Shown: positions 1-10,657 of the stretch, piece by piece | How positions within the stretch are numbered: the first letter of the stretch is position 1 | Layout of the letters: every line of letters begins with the position of its first letter | Assembly (NCBI RefSeq): GCF_000255655.1 | Contig: NZ_JH636434.1 | Coordinates: forward strand, 2,758,572-2,822,571 | DNA length: 64,000 nucleotides | Source of the DNA: Schlesneria paludicola DSM 18645 | GTDB lineage: Bacteria; Planctomycetota; Planctomycetia; Planctomycetales; Planctomycetaceae | Reading direction: 5' to 3' | Program-made: the position numbers and the translations under genes | The notes under the pieces: generated by a model | What the model was told of the DNA's origin: nothing | Database searches by the model: none | Seen by the model: the letters and a program-made list of their open reading frames with translations, nothing else

Positions 1-262
<262 letters not shown>

Positions 263-415
263 AGGATATTGGTCAATTGCGCCAGAGACGTTGGTTGGGG
301 TGATGATTCGAGCAATCGTTTCTGAAACCCGTATCTTCCAGCGAATCAAATCAATAACAAACAGTCCGCATCAAGCGTAATTCCGATTCTCAAACCTCCA
401 ATCTGTTTATACGAA

Positions 416-449
416 GCCTACTCAGGCCTTAACCTGAGTGGGCTTTTTT
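416..449 (+). terminator. Rho-independent terminator of the 16S transcript
   Basis: An 11-bp stem (416-426 with 433-443, one G-U pair) has a 6-nt loop and is followed directly by six T residues (444-449). It lies about 155 nt after the 16S 3' end and before any other gene, so the rRNA transcript appears to stop here. The remaining sequence up to 661 shows no gene I can support. Confidence 0.85.
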
Positions 450-661
450 CGTTTGCTGGTGGTCGCTCGTTGCCTCTCTGCAATTGATTGTACGGCCGGG
501 AATTTCGTCGTCGAATTGCCATCACTTTTTGTACAATGCGGTGGGGGCTGTTGTCGTCAGGTGTCATCGACAACTTGTCGTGCGTCGATGTGGGATCGAG
601 GCGGCTGAGATCGAATTCATCAGCGGTTTCAGGTGCGTCGGTGGCAGTTGGGCGGATGTAA

Positions 662-1165
662 ATGGCAGGTGATTGGCATACTGCGCGGCATCGGGTCGGG
701 GTCGCGTTTCTGGCATTGGCGTGTATCTCACTCTGCGTCTGGGCGCGAAGCCGCACATTCTCGGATGGTGTTGAGTTTCACGGCGGTGATCACACCCGTA
801 TCTATCTTGAGTCTGAAAATGGATTCCTGCTTCTGACACGTATCAGGGAACAAGCGAGCCACGAGAGGTTCTTTCCTCGTTGGACGACGATGCTTTCGCC
901 AGGCCTTGAGGTGGCGAATCATCAATATCACGATGACTGTGTGACCTGGCGACTGGGGATCTTTGCTTTGGGTAGCCATGAGTTCCCGAAAATCGGGAAG
1001 GATGCCGACGAAATAAAGCTTTGGCTCGTCTCGTACATGTGCATTGTCGTGCCATCAATGATCCTGTCCGCATGGTTGCTGCTCGGCCGTCGCATGCCAT
1101 GGAATCGGCGAATCTCCGTCAAGCCGGCAGATTCGTCGTCCGCATCGGAACCCGCCTCTGCTTGA
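662..1165 (+). CDS. Small membrane protein of unknown function
   Basis: I do not recognise a family. The 167-residue product has a hydrophobic segment near residues 12-28 (signal anchor or first membrane helix) and a second clear one near 121-141 (LWLVSYMCIVVPSMILSAWLLL region), followed by a short basic, Ser-rich cytoplasmic-looking tail. The ~90-residue stretch between them would face outward. This two-helix layout with a short tail is common among small uncharacterised planctomycete proteins. It stands alone between the rRNA terminator and the ceramidase-like gene. The ATG at 662 lacks a strong ribosome binding site, so the start is uncertain. Confidence 0.6.
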   Translation: MAGDWHTARHRVGVAFLALACISLCVWARSRTFSDGVEFHGGDHTRIYLESENGFLLLTRIREQASHERFFPRWTTMLSPGLEVANHQYHDDCVTWRLGIFALGSHEFPKIGKDADEIKLWLVSYMCIVVPSMILSAWLLLGRRMPWNRRISVKPADSSSASEPASA

Positions 1166-1332
1166 GGACATTGGGCGGTCGTGGCATTATGGATTCTTCA
1201 CAAAGTCGGAAGGATCGTCTTTCGCGTAGCCAGCATGCGTGAGCATTGCCCCGGGGATGGTGCCACGCTGGCCCCGACTTTCATCTCGCGCAGCGAGATT
1301 AGCAATTTGGATCGCGGCATAAAGGTATCTCT

Positions 1333-2700
1333 ATGATTCGGCCTTGGACGGTGATGTCGGCGCTGGTGATCTTGTTTGTGGCTGTTGTGGTTGCGGAAGC
1401 CGCCCCGCTACAAATCGCCACATTTCAAATTGATGTCACGCCTCCGATGGGTTCACCGCTGTGTGACGGGTTGGTACCCGAAGCGGCCAAGGTCGATGAT
1501 CCATTGTTCGCACGTGGATTGATTCTGCTCGGCGCCGGTGATCCGATTGTGTTGTGCGCCGTCGATTTTGTCGGAATCGGAAACACGGGACACGATGCGT
1601 GGCGAGACGCCTTGGCACGTGCGGTGGGAACGACGCGAGCTCGAGTCGCCGTGCAATCTTTGCATCAACACGATGCACCAGGTTGTGAGTTTGATGCCGA
1701 AGAAATTCTTGCCGCACAAGGACTCAGCGGAAAGATCAACGACATTCCGTTTCTCAAGTCCGCAATTCAACGAGTGGAAACCGCCGCTAAAGCCTCGTTG
1801 TCGAACGCGCATCCTCTGACACATATCGGAACTGGCCAAGCACGAGTCGATCGCGTCGCCTCGAATCGCCGCGTTCTCGGCGATGACGGCAAGATCAAGA
1901 TTGTGCGCCTGAGCTCAACAAAAGATCCCGAGGCCATCGCTGCTCCTGAAGGCGTGATCGATCCCAATCTGAAGATGATCAGCTTTTGGAACGGCGACTC
2001 GTTGTTGACGACCGTGACGTACTATGCGACTCATCCACAAAGCCACTACGGAAAAGGGGCCGTCAGTTCCGATTTTGTTGGGCTGGCGCGTGCGACCCGC
2101 GACCGTGACGAACCTGGCGTGTTTCATATTCATTTCAATGGGGCAGGTGGTAATCTGGCCGCGGGGAAATACAACAACGGCTCGCCAGAAGCTCGAATTG
2201 AATTAACTCAGCGACTCGCCGAAGGAATGAAGAAAGCCCGCGAGAACACTCAGCGTTCGCCGATTTCGGCCAGCGATGTGGAATGGCGCGTCGAGCCTGT
2301 CTCGTTACCGCTGCGCGATCGATTGCTGAATCTAACCGAGATCGAAAAAGTGATGCTCGATACGAACGTCATTCCACGGGAACGCGGTCGCGCCGCTCGA
2401 GACTTCGCCTACGCCACACGCATCAAATCCGGCCATCAGGTCGAGCTGAGCGCACTTCGACTTGGGTCCGCCATGATCCTGAACCTTCCTGGTGAGATTT
2501 TCGTCGAATACCAGTTGGCCGCCCAAGCCATGCAGCCGGACCGGTTCATCTGCACTGCGGGGTATGGAGACTATGGGCCAGGCTACATCGGAACCAAGAT
2601 TGCCTATTCGCAGGGTGGCTACGAGACCAGCAACGTTTCGCGAACCGCACCGGAAGTAGAAGACGTGTTGATGCCTGCAATCCAGAAGCTGCTCAAATAA
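1333..2700 (+). CDS. Exported neutral/alkaline ceramidase-like protein
   Basis: The 455-residue protein opens with a signal peptide (hydrophobic residues ~7-22, AEA-A cleavage-like site). It then resembles the N-terminal domain of neutral/alkaline non-lysosomal ceramidases: an early DVTPP motif, DDPLFARGLIL, a mid-region Q-S-L-H-Q-H-D histidine cluster typical of the zinc site, a further THPQSHYG histidine motif and a late GYGDYGPGYIGT block. It would act outside the cytoplasm, possibly hydrolysing an amide or ester in lipids or glycoconjugates. The substrate is unknown, because planctomycetes carry many such paralogues not tied to sphingolipids. AAAGG about 8 nt upstream supports the ATG at 1333. 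It converges on cheR. Confidence 0.8.
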   Translation: MIRPWTVMSALVILFVAVVVAEAAPLQIATFQIDVTPPMGSPLCDGLVPEAAKVDDPLFARGLILLGAGDPIVLCAVDFVGIGNTGHDAWRDALARAVGTTRARVAVQSLHQHDAPGCEFDAEEILAAQGLSGKINDIPFLKSAIQRVETAAKASLSNAHPLTHIGTGQARVDRVASNRRVLGDDGKIKIVRLSSTKDPEAIAAPEGVIDPNLKMISFWNGDSLLTTVTYYATHPQSHYGKGAVSSDFVGLARATRDRDEPGVFHIHFNGAGGNLAAGKYNNGSPEARIELTQRLAEGMKKARENTQRSPISASDVEWRVEPVSLPLRDRLLNLTEIEKVMLDTNVIPRERGRAARDFAYATRIKSGHQVELSALRLGSAMILNLPGEIFVEYQLAAQAMQPDRFICTAGYGDYGPGYIGTKIAYSQGGYETSNVSRTAPEVEDVLMPAIQKLLK

Positions 2701-2795
2701 TCGCCTCGATGGCCATGCGATGCGCGAGACGAAGCGGGCAAGACATTCGGCGATGAAATTGGAATCGCCAGCTTCATCGCGGGAGCGAAAGGCAT

Positions 2796-3719
2796 TCAGG
2801 CGCGAGGCGATTCACTCGTTGCGAATCCGCCGTGCGATGGATCATGGTGTTTGCGATACACATAGGTTCCGCCGATCGGCTCAGACTGAAAGTCTGTTTC
2901 CAGACCATAAAGGTTTTCTGCCGCACCAAGAATCAGCATACCTTCGTCTGATAAGAGTCGGTGGAACAAATCGCACAGTCGTTGACGTGATGCATCATCG
3001 AAATAGATCAGGACGTTGCGGCAGAAGATCATGTCGAAAGGTCCAATCTGATCGACGGGGTCCATAAAATTCAGCCTCCGAAACTCAATCTGACTTCGCA
3101 GACTGTCATTCACATCCCAGCCGTCGTCGGCTCGATGAAAGAACCGTCGCTTTTGATCCATTGTCACGCCGCGATCAAGTTCACGCTCGGTGTATCGGCC
3201 CGCCCTCGCAATGTTCAGGTTTCTAGCCGAGACATCTGTCGCCAAGATGGGAAACGACTTGGCACTGACTCCATTCGCTGCCTCACCCGCGACGTAGTCG
3301 AGAATCGCCATCGCGATGCTGTAAGGCTCTTGCCCCGTCGAGCATCCGGCAGACCAGATCCGTGATAAGGGAACGGGATAGTTCGTTTGGCGCCGGTGGC
3401 GAATTTTCACCTCCAGTTCAGGAAGGATCTGCCGCCGAAGTGCCTCGAACGGATGTCCATCACGGTTGAACGAGGTTTCACCCGTCGTTAAAGCCTCAAC
3501 GAGTTCGTCCCGCATCTTCACAGCACTAAAGTGGACGACACGCGACAAATACTCGGCGAATGAGTTAAGCCCATGAGTTCGAACGACGGATTCGAGCCTC
3601 GACTTCACCAGGTACATCTTGTCATCGGTCAAGACCAAGCCACAAAGCGACCGAACCAGCTTCTGGACCTCACGAAACTCTTGGGGCGAGACATCCACGC
3701 GGTCACCGTCCGATCCCAA
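2796..3719 (-). CDS. cheR: Chemotaxis protein methyltransferase CheR
   Basis: CheR transfers methyl groups from S-adenosylmethionine to glutamates of the receptor, setting adaptation. The 307-residue protein has the all-alpha N-terminal domain (about 1-85) and a Rossmann methyltransferase domain with WSAGCSTGQEPYS as the SAM loop, LATDVSARNL after strand 2, and FDMIFCRNVLIYF as the conserved strand 4 motif. Length matches the family. It is the last gene of the operon and overlaps the end of cheB by 17 bp, which suggests translational coupling. No strong terminator is seen in the 95 bp between it and the converging ceramidase-like gene. Confidence 0.95.
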   Translation of the reverse strand: MGSDGDRVDVSPQEFREVQKLVRSLCGLVLTDDKMYLVKSRLESVVRTHGLNSFAEYLSRVVHFSAVKMRDELVEALTTGETSFNRDGHPFEALRRQILPELEVKIRHRRQTNYPVPLSRIWSAGCSTGQEPYSIAMAILDYVAGEAANGVSAKSFPILATDVSARNLNIARAGRYTERELDRGVTMDQKRRFFHRADDGWDVNDSLRSQIEFRRLNFMDPVDQIGPFDMIFCRNVLIYFDDASRQRLCDLFHRLLSDEGMLILGAAENLYGLETDFQSEPIGGTYVYRKHHDPSHGGFATSESPRA

Positions 3720-4773
3720 GTTGAGACATCAGTGCCGGGCCAATCTCCGCAAGCGGCAAAACTTGATCGGCGATTCCTGCGGCAACAACGCTGCCGGGCA
3801 TCCCCCAGACAATGCTGGTCGCCTCATCCTGAGCAATCACGTGCGCGCCCGCTCGTTTCAACACGCCTGCACCTTTCGCTCCATCCGTGCCCATCCCCGT
3901 CAACACCACCACCAACACCTGTCCGGCGTATGCAACCGCAGCGGATCGAAACAACACATCCGCCGCGGGGCGACACCCATTCTCTGGTGGTGCATCGCTG
4001 AAACCGGTGGTGATCCGTCCGTCACGTGCGTGCAGAACCAGATGTGTCCCGCCGTGTGCGACGTGCAAGACTCCTGATTCTGCGATCCCGCCTTCTCGCG
4101 CCTCGACGACCGGTATGTTACAACGCCGTGACAAACTTGATGCAAAATATTGTGTGAATCCCGTCGGCAGATGCTGGACCAGAAACATCGGCACGGGACA
4201 GTGGGGCGCGAACTGAGGCAGCAGGCGCGTTAGCGCATCGGGGCCGCCTGTCGACGAGGCGATGACGACGGCGCGAAACCGAGTTGCCACTCGTTTCGAA
4301 AATACAGGCGGAGCAGCGTTAGAAATGACATCTCGTGGTTCAATCCTGCGGCTCGATTTGAACGTGTCCAGTTTTGCGAACAGTTGCTGGCGGAACGACT
4401 CTTCATTTGCGCGGGAATCGGGCCCATCAGGTTTCGTAATGAAATCAAACGCCCCCTCCTCCAACCCTTCGATCGTCACCGCCGCACCTCGTTGCGTGTG
4501 TGAACTGATCAGGAGCACACCGATGGATCGCCCGAAGTTGCGGGACAGTTCCCGCAATGCCCTCAGGGTTTGCATTCCACCGATTCCGGGCATTTCGAGG
4601 TCGAGCGTCACCAGATCGGGGGGATTCTGTCGCGCCATCTCGAGGGCCTTTTCGCCACTCCAGACTGAACCCACCACGCGGGCATCGACACGATGCGAAA
4701 GAGCCTCCTCAATGACGCCTCGAAAGATACGGGAGTCATCCACGATCAACACATTGAGAGGTTCACCACTCAT
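3703..4773 (-). CDS. cheB: Protein-glutamate methylesterase CheB with receiver domain
   Basis: CheB removes methyl groups from the receptor when its receiver is phosphorylated by CheA. The 356-residue product has an N-terminal receiver (LIVDDS acidic pocket near 9-14; phospho-Asp in [10 protein letters not shown]). A linker joins it to the C-terminal esterase domain with all catalytic landmarks: ASSTGGP (nucleophile Ser), VQHLPTGFT (His) and [10 protein letters not shown] (Asp). Nothing appears degraded. It sits between the MCP (4-bp overlap) and cheR (17-bp overlap), so methylation and demethylation enzymes are made together with their receptor. Confidence 0.96.
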   Translation of the reverse strand: MSGEPLNVLIVDDSRIFRGVIEEALSHRVDARVVGSVWSGEKALEMARQNPPDLVTLDLEMPGIGGMQTLRALRELSRNFGRSIGVLLISSHTQRGAAVTIEGLEEGAFDFITKPDGPDSRANEESFRQQLFAKLDTFKSSRRIEPRDVISNAAPPVFSKRVATRFRAVVIASSTGGPDALTRLLPQFAPHCPVPMFLVQHLPTGFTQYFASSLSRRCNIPVVEAREGGIAESGVLHVAHGGTHLVLHARDGRITTGFSDAPPENGCRPAADVLFRSAAVAYAGQVLVVVLTGMGTDGAKGAGVLKRAGAHVIAQDEATSIVWGMPGSVVAAGIADQVLPLAEIGPALMSQLGIGR

Positions 4774-7013
4774 TCGAGATCAGCATTTCCCGGATTGATC
4801 TTAAATCGCCCCACGAGTTTCTTTAGTTCTTTGCCAATCTGATCGAGACGTTTCGCGGAATCATGGACTTTCGTCGCTGACTGGTTGGTCAGATTCGAAG
4901 CAACACTGACACCGTGAATATCCGCCGAGATTCCCCCCGCTGCTTTGGCAGCTTCACCGACATTTCGTGAGACGTCGGTCGCACCGCGTGCCGCCTCGGC
5001 CACGTTTCGCGACATGTCACCGGCCGCCTTGGCCAATTCGGCAATTGACCGGGCGATATTGCTGACTCCTTTATTCGCCTCACCAACATTCTGAGAAATC
5101 ATCGTTGCAGACCGCGTCTGCTTCTCCACCGAAAGCGAGATGCGACCGGCCGACGCGTTGATGTCCTTGATGATTTGTGACACATTCTGGATGACCTGCA
5201 CAGCCTGCCGGGTGTCATTTTGCACCCCTTCAATCTTACGAGCGATATCTTCCGCCGCCTTGGCGCTCTGGTTCGCCAGTTCCTTGATTTCATGGGCCAC
5301 GACAGCAAAGCCTTTTCCTGCCTCGCCCGCGGAAGTCGCTTCAATCGTTGCATTCAGTGCCAGCAGGTTCGTCTGCAGTGCGATCATCTTGATCGTTTCA
5401 GTGACCTTGCTGATTTCCACTCCCGATTGATTCAAAAGTTGAATCGTCGCCGTCGCCGAATCCGCCATCCGGCTGGCATCCTCGGCCACGCGCGATCCTT
5501 CACGGACGTCATTCAGAACGTCTTCAAACGAGTTCGAAATCTCTCCCACAGCCGTCGACACAATCCCAACGTTGTTCGAAGTCTGTTCGGCTGCAGACGA
5601 AATCGTGCCCACGTTGACGCTCATCTCTTCACTGGCAGAACTGATCGAGGCGACATTCACGCTCATTTCTTCCGCCGCCGCAGCCATTGTGCTGATATTT
5701 GAGGACAACTGTTCGGACGCACTGGCGACGCTCGACGACTTCAGCGAAGTCGTCTCACTCTGGGACACCAGTTGATCCGACACACCATTCAGATCCATCG
5801 CCGAATCGAACAGACCATTCGAAACAGATTTGATTTGTGTCACGATCGTCGTCAATGAATCCGCCAGTGAATTGGTCGATGTCGCGAGCTCGCCCACTTC
5901 GTCGCGCTGCTTCAGCAGAATTCGCTGCGTCAGATCCCCATCCGCCATGGATTGAGCCAAATTCCGAACGGCAAAGACCGGACGCGTTACGGATTCTTTG
6001 ACGAAGTAGGCCGCGACGAGTCCCAGTACGAGCCCGGCGATCGCGACACCAATGATCCACCAGAGAGTACTGAGATACGCGGCAATTCCCAGATCTCGAC
6101 CGTTTCTCGCCTCGACCGCGAATAGCTTTTCCAGTTCGTCGATGCGTTTGACACATTCGTCGGCCGCCACCCGTGATTCCGTCAATGAAATCTCGACCGA
6201 CCGATTGTTAGTATTCAATCGAGACAGCTTGATGACGCGGGCGAGCGTTGCCTTCAAATCCAGAACAAGTGTCGGAACGTCGAACTGATTCGAGACCGAT
6301 CCACCAGACGCAACTCCAAGACCACTTTTGGTCTGTTCGAGCAGGTCGTCCAATTTCTTTTCGTAGGTCTGCATCTCGTCGTCATCGACCGAATCGATGT
6401 GCCTTAAGGTGGTCGAGAAGATCCCCATGAGATTTTCTTGCAGCTCATCGACGGTCTTCAGTCGTTTCAGCTCTTGTTCGCTCGAACCAAACTGGGCCGT
6501 GGCCTCTTCCTGCCAAACATGGAAGCGACTCGCGAGCAAATCGAGCTGTCGCTGCACTTCGCTTGAAAGCAGCTTTTTCGCTTTGTTGTTAGTGTTCTCG
6601 ATCGCCAGGTCGAGGATCGTATTGTTGACCTTCTCGGCGACATCCAGACTCTTCCCCACATCTTCGACCCCCTTCGCCTGGCCGGCCAACCGATCCTTGG
6701 CAACAACTTCTCGCAATTCATCAAGTAGGCTGTGGGCCTCGACAAGTTCCGATCGCGAAATCGCCGCGAAGGACTTCGAAGTGTCATCGTCGGTCGATAA
6801 GACAGCGTTCTTCTGCGCTCGAACGCTCGAAAGAAATTTGACATGAATCTCTGATGTCAGTTTCGACTTCACGATTGTCGATTCGACGATCTGCCGAATC
6901 TGGAGGCTGAAAAAAGAGATGCGATGAATCGCGACATACGCGACGACGACGACCGACGTCATCAGGATCATCGTGAGCAGCAACAATTTCGTCGTCAGTT
7001 TTAAGTTCTTCAC
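4770..7013 (-). CDS. Methyl-accepting chemotaxis protein (membrane chemoreceptor)
   Basis: This is the sensory receptor of the operon, 747 residues. It has TM1 at ~9-29, a long mostly helical extracytoplasmic sensor at ~30-315, TM2 at ~317-338, HAMP at ~339-392, then a long cytoplasmic coiled-coil signalling region. The hairpin tip is conserved ([16 protein letters not shown]), followed by [18 protein letters not shown]. The flanking helices carry unusually regular repeats ([12 protein letters not shown], [16 protein letters not shown] units before the tip and [24 protein letters not shown] units after it). There is no C-terminal pentapeptide tether for CheR/CheB. The start codon is GTG, overlapping the cheW stop as GTGA. 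The ligand is unknown. Confidence 0.94.
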   Translation of the reverse strand: MKNLKLTTKLLLLTMILMTSVVVVAYVAIHRISFFSLQIRQIVESTIVKSKLTSEIHVKFLSSVRAQKNAVLSTDDDTSKSFAAISRSELVEAHSLLDELREVVAKDRLAGQAKGVEDVGKSLDVAEKVNNTILDLAIENTNNKAKKLLSSEVQRQLDLLASRFHVWQEEATAQFGSSEQELKRLKTVDELQENLMGIFSTTLRHIDSVDDDEMQTYEKKLDDLLEQTKSGLGVASGGSVSNQFDVPTLVLDLKATLARVIKLSRLNTNNRSVEISLTESRVAADECVKRIDELEKLFAVEARNGRDLGIAAYLSTLWWIIGVAIAGLVLGLVAAYFVKESVTRPVFAVRNLAQSMADGDLTQRILLKQRDEVGELATSTNSLADSLTTIVTQIKSVSNGLFDSAMDLNGVSDQLVSQSETTSLKSSSVASASEQLSSNISTMAAAAEEMSVNVASISSASEEMSVNVGTISSAAEQTSNNVGIVSTAVGEISNSFEDVLNDVREGSRVAEDASRMADSATATIQLLNQSGVEISKVTETIKMIALQTNLLALNATIEATSAGEAGKGFAVVAHEIKELANQSAKAAEDIARKIEGVQNDTRQAVQVIQNVSQIIKDINASAGRISLSVEKQTRSATMISQNVGEANKGVSNIARSIAELAKAAGDMSRNVAEAARGATDVSRNVGEAAKAAGGISADIHGVSVASNLTNQSATKVHDSAKRLDQIGKELKKLVGRFKINPGNADLE

Positions 7014-7537
7014 GGTGACACCTGTGACAAATGGGGTCCTGAGACCGGATGGAGAGAATCGCGTCGGTCGGACCGCGCAAAGTTTTGCTCCACGACCGTC
7101 AAGAACCGTCGTGGGTTGAGAATGACAATGAGCTCGTCAAATTGCTTACAGATTGCGGAAACGAGATCAATCCGCGTTAGCTCGAGCTTCAGGTCGTCGC
7201 GGTGGATTGAGGCGAACCCCTCGAGTCGGTCGGCGTTGACACTTTGAATTTCGGAGATCTCATCGACAACCACGCCAAACGCACAACCGACATGCGGCTT
7301 GAAAAGCACCAGCCGCGTCTGTGCCGTCACTGGCTGAGACGGCATCCCGAGCAATTGCCTGAGATCCAATGCCAGGAAAATATGTCCGCGAATATTGACC
7401 AGACCTAGCACTTCTTCCGGCGCATGTGCAACAGGCGTCCACGTCGGTTCATTCGTCACTTCTTTGACGTCCAGCGTATCGACGCCGAACAGTTGCCCGT
7501 TCAAGCGGAACGTGCAGAACAATCGCAGCGATTCCAT
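7010..7537 (-). CDS. cheW: Coupling protein CheW
   Basis: A single CheW-like SH3 domain protein (175 residues) that bridges the receptor and CheA. It shows the typical [18 protein letters not shown] opening, the [17 protein letters not shown] core motif and the [16 protein letters not shown] segment. The C-terminal ~35 residues extend past the domain. The stop codon overlaps the receptor GTG start, and the gene lies 12 bp after cheA, so it is part of one transcription unit. It is the only stand-alone CheW in the operon, although CheA carries two further CheW-like modules. Confidence 0.93.
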   Translation of the reverse strand: MESLRLFCTFRLNGQLFGVDTLDVKEVTNEPTWTPVAHAPEEVLGLVNIRGHIFLALDLRQLLGMPSQPVTAQTRLVLFKPHVGCAFGVVVDEISEIQSVNADRLEGFASIHRDDLKLELTRIDLVSAICKQFDELIVILNPRRFLTVVEQNFARSDRRDSLHPVSGPHLSQVSP

Positions 7538-7549
7538 GACGGCCTCCTT

Positions 7550-10500
7550 TCAGTTCGAATTCGCTTGACTCACGGACATCAAACTCACCTTGCGGACCAG
7601 ACGGTCGTGATCGAGTTTCACTTCATACCCGTCGTATCCACACTCTTTGGCCTTCGCTTCGTTCTGCTCGCCGCTCAATGACGTCAGGGCAAGCATGGGA
7701 GTCTTGATCCCCCGGCGACGGACTTCGCGTGCAAACTCCCAGCCATCCATTACCGGCATCTCAATATCCGACACGATCAAATCGAACGGTCGCCCCGTCG
7801 AAAGGATCTTCAAGCCATCCGCCCCATGAATGGCGGTCGTGACATCGAATCCCTCGGCGACCAGATACCGTTTGACGACTTCACGAAAGAACGCCGTATC
7901 GTCGATCAGCAGCACGCGTCGCGACGTGCGTTCAGAGTTTCGCCCCGGTGATGAAACAGTCCCCGCCGTGCCGAACAGCTTTTCCGACAGATGATGAAGC
8001 TCAAGAAACAGCGTCAGTCGATCACGCACGATGGCCGAACCAAGAATCCCATCCGGCAGATCCGGATGCTGCTGAATGTCGAGTGCAAGTGACTCGGTAT
8101 CGACGATTCGTGAGACCAGAATCCCCATTGGCAGCGACACAAATTTTGGCAGGATCAACGTCATCAGCGCAGGATCGGATTCCAGCGTCGACGTGTGAAT
8201 CAATCGGTCAAGTCGCAAGATGCGCGTCGAGACTCCGTCGACCGTAACGAACTCGTGATCCCCCGCCCGCTCGATTCGATCGCGATGAATGAGTTCAACT
8301 CGCCGAATCTGAATGAGGGGCAATGCAAATTGTTCCCGCGGACCATATTCGAACAGCAAGACGCGATGAACCTGCGCGGCGTCACGTGCCGTATGGCGCT
8401 CATCGAGCGTCTCGACTGCGGAATCGAAGCTCAGATTTGCGTGATCAACGATCCCATCCACATCGGCGATCAGCGCCACATGGCCATCCCCCATGATTGT
8501 CGCGCCGGCAAACAGGTTGACCCGTTTCATCGAAGGATGCATCGGCTTGACGACAATTTCTTGCGTGCCGCGAACCTCATCGACCACCAGTCCGAAACGG
8601 CGACTGCCCTGCCGCAGGACCAGGATGTACTCAATGGGCCTCTCACCGACTGCAATCGTTCGCGCGGCAAGCAATTCCGCCTTCTTTTCTGCCGTAAATC
8701 TCTGATGGTGGCCCACGACATCCGAGAACCGAACGATCGGTAACAGGCGATCCCGCAACCGATAGACTTCGGTATCAAAGGCAAGTTCGATATGACCACT
8801 GGCTTTCGGATGCAAACAGATGACTTCTTCGAGGTCTCGCTGAGGAACCGCGAAGCGATTTGGCCCGACGGTGACGATCAGACAGCGAATAATGGCAAGC
8901 GTCAGGGGCAGCTTCAGCGTCATTGTCGTTCCGCGTCCAACGTCGGAATCGATGCTGATTGTGCCTTCCAGTTGTTCAATATTTGTCTTGACGACATCCA
9001 TACCGACGCCACGCCCCGATACTTCCGTTACGTGAGTCGCCGTTGAGAATCCTGGCAGGAGAATGAGTGAGAACAATTCACGGGGCACCATGCGATCCAA
9101 CTCGGCCGCCGTTCGCAGTTGCACAGCCAGCGCCTTCGCCCTGACGGCCGCCGAATCAATTCCCTTACCGTCATCGCGCACTTGAATCTGAATCTGCCCA
9201 TCTTCGTGCGTGGCCGACAGAACGATTCGACCAGCGGGTGGCTTTCCCTGCGCTTCACGCTCTGCTGGCATCTCAATGCCATGATCGACGCTATTGCGGA
9301 TCAAGTGCATCAAAGGGTCGCTCAATTGTTCGATGATCGACTTATCGAGTTCGACGTCACGACCGAGCAGTTCGAGATCCACCTGTTTGCCGAGCTGCCG
9401 GGCGAGATCACGCACCATGCGGGGAAACTTGGCGAACAAGTTTCCGACAGGTTGCATCCGTGCACGCAGCGTGACGTCCTGCAGCTCAGAAGTTACCGAG
9501 TTCAACCGCTGGATGATTGAACGATGCGTCGCGTCCTCGTCCGAAAACGAGAGCAAGGATTGGTTTCGCACCAGCGTCAATTCGCCGACCAGCGTCATCA
9601 TTCGATCCAGAAGCTCAACCTGAATTCGCAGTGTCGATGACTTTTCGGTGAGACTGGGCATTGTCAACGCGCCAACGGCAGGGGCGTTAAAGGGCGTACG
9701 TGCATTCGCGGGGATTGCCGACTTTCCCGAGGATGACGCGGCCACAGACGTCGTCGTGTCGCCGCGTGAACTCGTCGCGGCCCCCTGACAATCAAGGTCC
9801 GTAACTCGGCAGTTGAGCTCCTTATGCAATTGGTCGCTCGATCGTTCCGCTTCGCACTCGGCCGTCCAAGTGACGTTCCCCGAGGGCAGCACGGCAAACA
9901 GATCGACGACGGGCAGCGTCAAGCGTCCGGACACAACATTGACTGCTGTTGCCACTTTCAGAAACGCATCAACGACACCCTGATGCGGACGAGACCACGC
10001 AGACAGATCCGCGTTCAAACGAACCGATCGCCTTTGTCGGGTTTCGCGCACAAACGGTTCGAAAACGGGTGGCGCGTGTTCCTCACGCGGTTTGATCAAC
10101 ACACCCGACCAACGCACGGGACCGGTGGGAAGACACTGGCTCAAACGACTGGGTCCGAGCTGCAATCGCGCATCACCGACATTTCTCTGGGCGACATACT
10201 CTCGCATCCGACGGACCAGACGTCCTCCCTCAGCCTTGGCACTCCAATCGGACAAATCGACGTCAAACTCGGCATCCGTTCTTTTGCTCGCCGACGCGGT
10301 CGCCAACTGATCGATGATGTCCTGAATATCGACTTGAGAACTTTGATAGGCGTCGTCAACCAGTGCCGCCAGGCGATCGCGAGCGCTGAAAAGCAGCTCG
10401 ATCATTCGATGAGCAACGGGGAACTTGGTTCCGCTGAGCAGCGACTCGATCGCATGCGCCAGCTCGTGAATTCGAGAAAGGCCCAGGAATCCTGCGTCAC

Positions 10501-10651
10501 CCTTGATCGTGTGAATCGATCGAAAGCAACGATCGATCATGGCCGAGGCTTTGTCTGCCGCGGGCTGCTTTTCAAGGCTAAGCAACGAATCTTCGACGAC
10601 GCCCAAGTGCTCGCGCGCGTCAATGATGAATTCATCAGTTCGATCAGTCAT
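7550..10651 (-). CDS. cheA: Hybrid histidine kinase CheA with C-terminal receiver
   Basis: A 1033-residue CheA. Order of domains: Hpt/P1 with phospho-accepting His47 (SIHTIKGDAG); a ~250-residue region not matching a standard P2; dimerisation P3 (from ~325, LDRMMTLVGELTLVRNQ); ATPase P4 (LMHLIRNSVDHGIE N-box, DDGKGID and GRGVGMDVVK G-boxes); CheW-like P5; a second, more divergent CheW-like stretch (~740-880); and a receiver at ~911-1028 with phospho-Asp at ~962 (SDIEMPVMDG). Fusion of CheA to a receiver is typical of alternative-function chemosensory systems rather than classical flagellar CheA. It starts 6 bp after the Hpt-STAS gene. No separate cheY is in the operon, so the receiver may serve as output or phosphate sink. 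Confidence 0.94.
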   Translation of the reverse strand: MTDRTDEFIIDAREHLGVVEDSLLSLEKQPAADKASAMIDRCFRSIHTIKGDAGFLGLSRIHELAHAIESLLSGTKFPVAHRMIELLFSARDRLAALVDDAYQSSQVDIQDIIDQLATASASKRTDAEFDVDLSDWSAKAEGGRLVRRMREYVAQRNVGDARLQLGPSRLSQCLPTGPVRWSGVLIKPREEHAPPVFEPFVRETRQRRSVRLNADLSAWSRPHQGVVDAFLKVATAVNVVSGRLTLPVVDLFAVLPSGNVTWTAECEAERSSDQLHKELNCRVTDLDCQGAATSSRGDTTTSVAASSSGKSAIPANARTPFNAPAVGALTMPSLTEKSSTLRIQVELLDRMMTLVGELTLVRNQSLLSFSDEDATHRSIIQRLNSVTSELQDVTLRARMQPVGNLFAKFPRMVRDLARQLGKQVDLELLGRDVELDKSIIEQLSDPLMHLIRNSVDHGIEMPAEREAQGKPPAGRIVLSATHEDGQIQIQVRDDGKGIDSAAVRAKALAVQLRTAAELDRMVPRELFSLILLPGFSTATHVTEVSGRGVGMDVVKTNIEQLEGTISIDSDVGRGTTMTLKLPLTLAIIRCLIVTVGPNRFAVPQRDLEEVICLHPKASGHIELAFDTEVYRLRDRLLPIVRFSDVVGHHQRFTAEKKAELLAARTIAVGERPIEYILVLRQGSRRFGLVVDEVRGTQEIVVKPMHPSMKRVNLFAGATIMGDGHVALIADVDGIVDHANLSFDSAVETLDERHTARDAAQVHRVLLFEYGPREQFALPLIQIRRVELIHRDRIERAGDHEFVTVDGVSTRILRLDRLIHTSTLESDPALMTLILPKFVSLPMGILVSRIVDTESLALDIQQHPDLPDGILGSAIVRDRLTLFLELHHLSEKLFGTAGTVSSPGRNSERTSRRVLLIDDTAFFREVVKRYLVAEGFDVTTAIHGADGLKILSTGRPFDLIVSDIEMPVMDGWEFAREVRRRGIKTPMLALTSLSGEQNEAKAKECGYDGYEVKLDHDRLVRKVSLMSVSQANSN

Positions 10652-10657
10652 CGGGAA

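Noticed and set aside
2749-2780. 8-bp hairpin between the ceramidase-like gene and cheR as a terminator
   Set aside because: Stem is short, the loop is long and there is no T-run on either strand.
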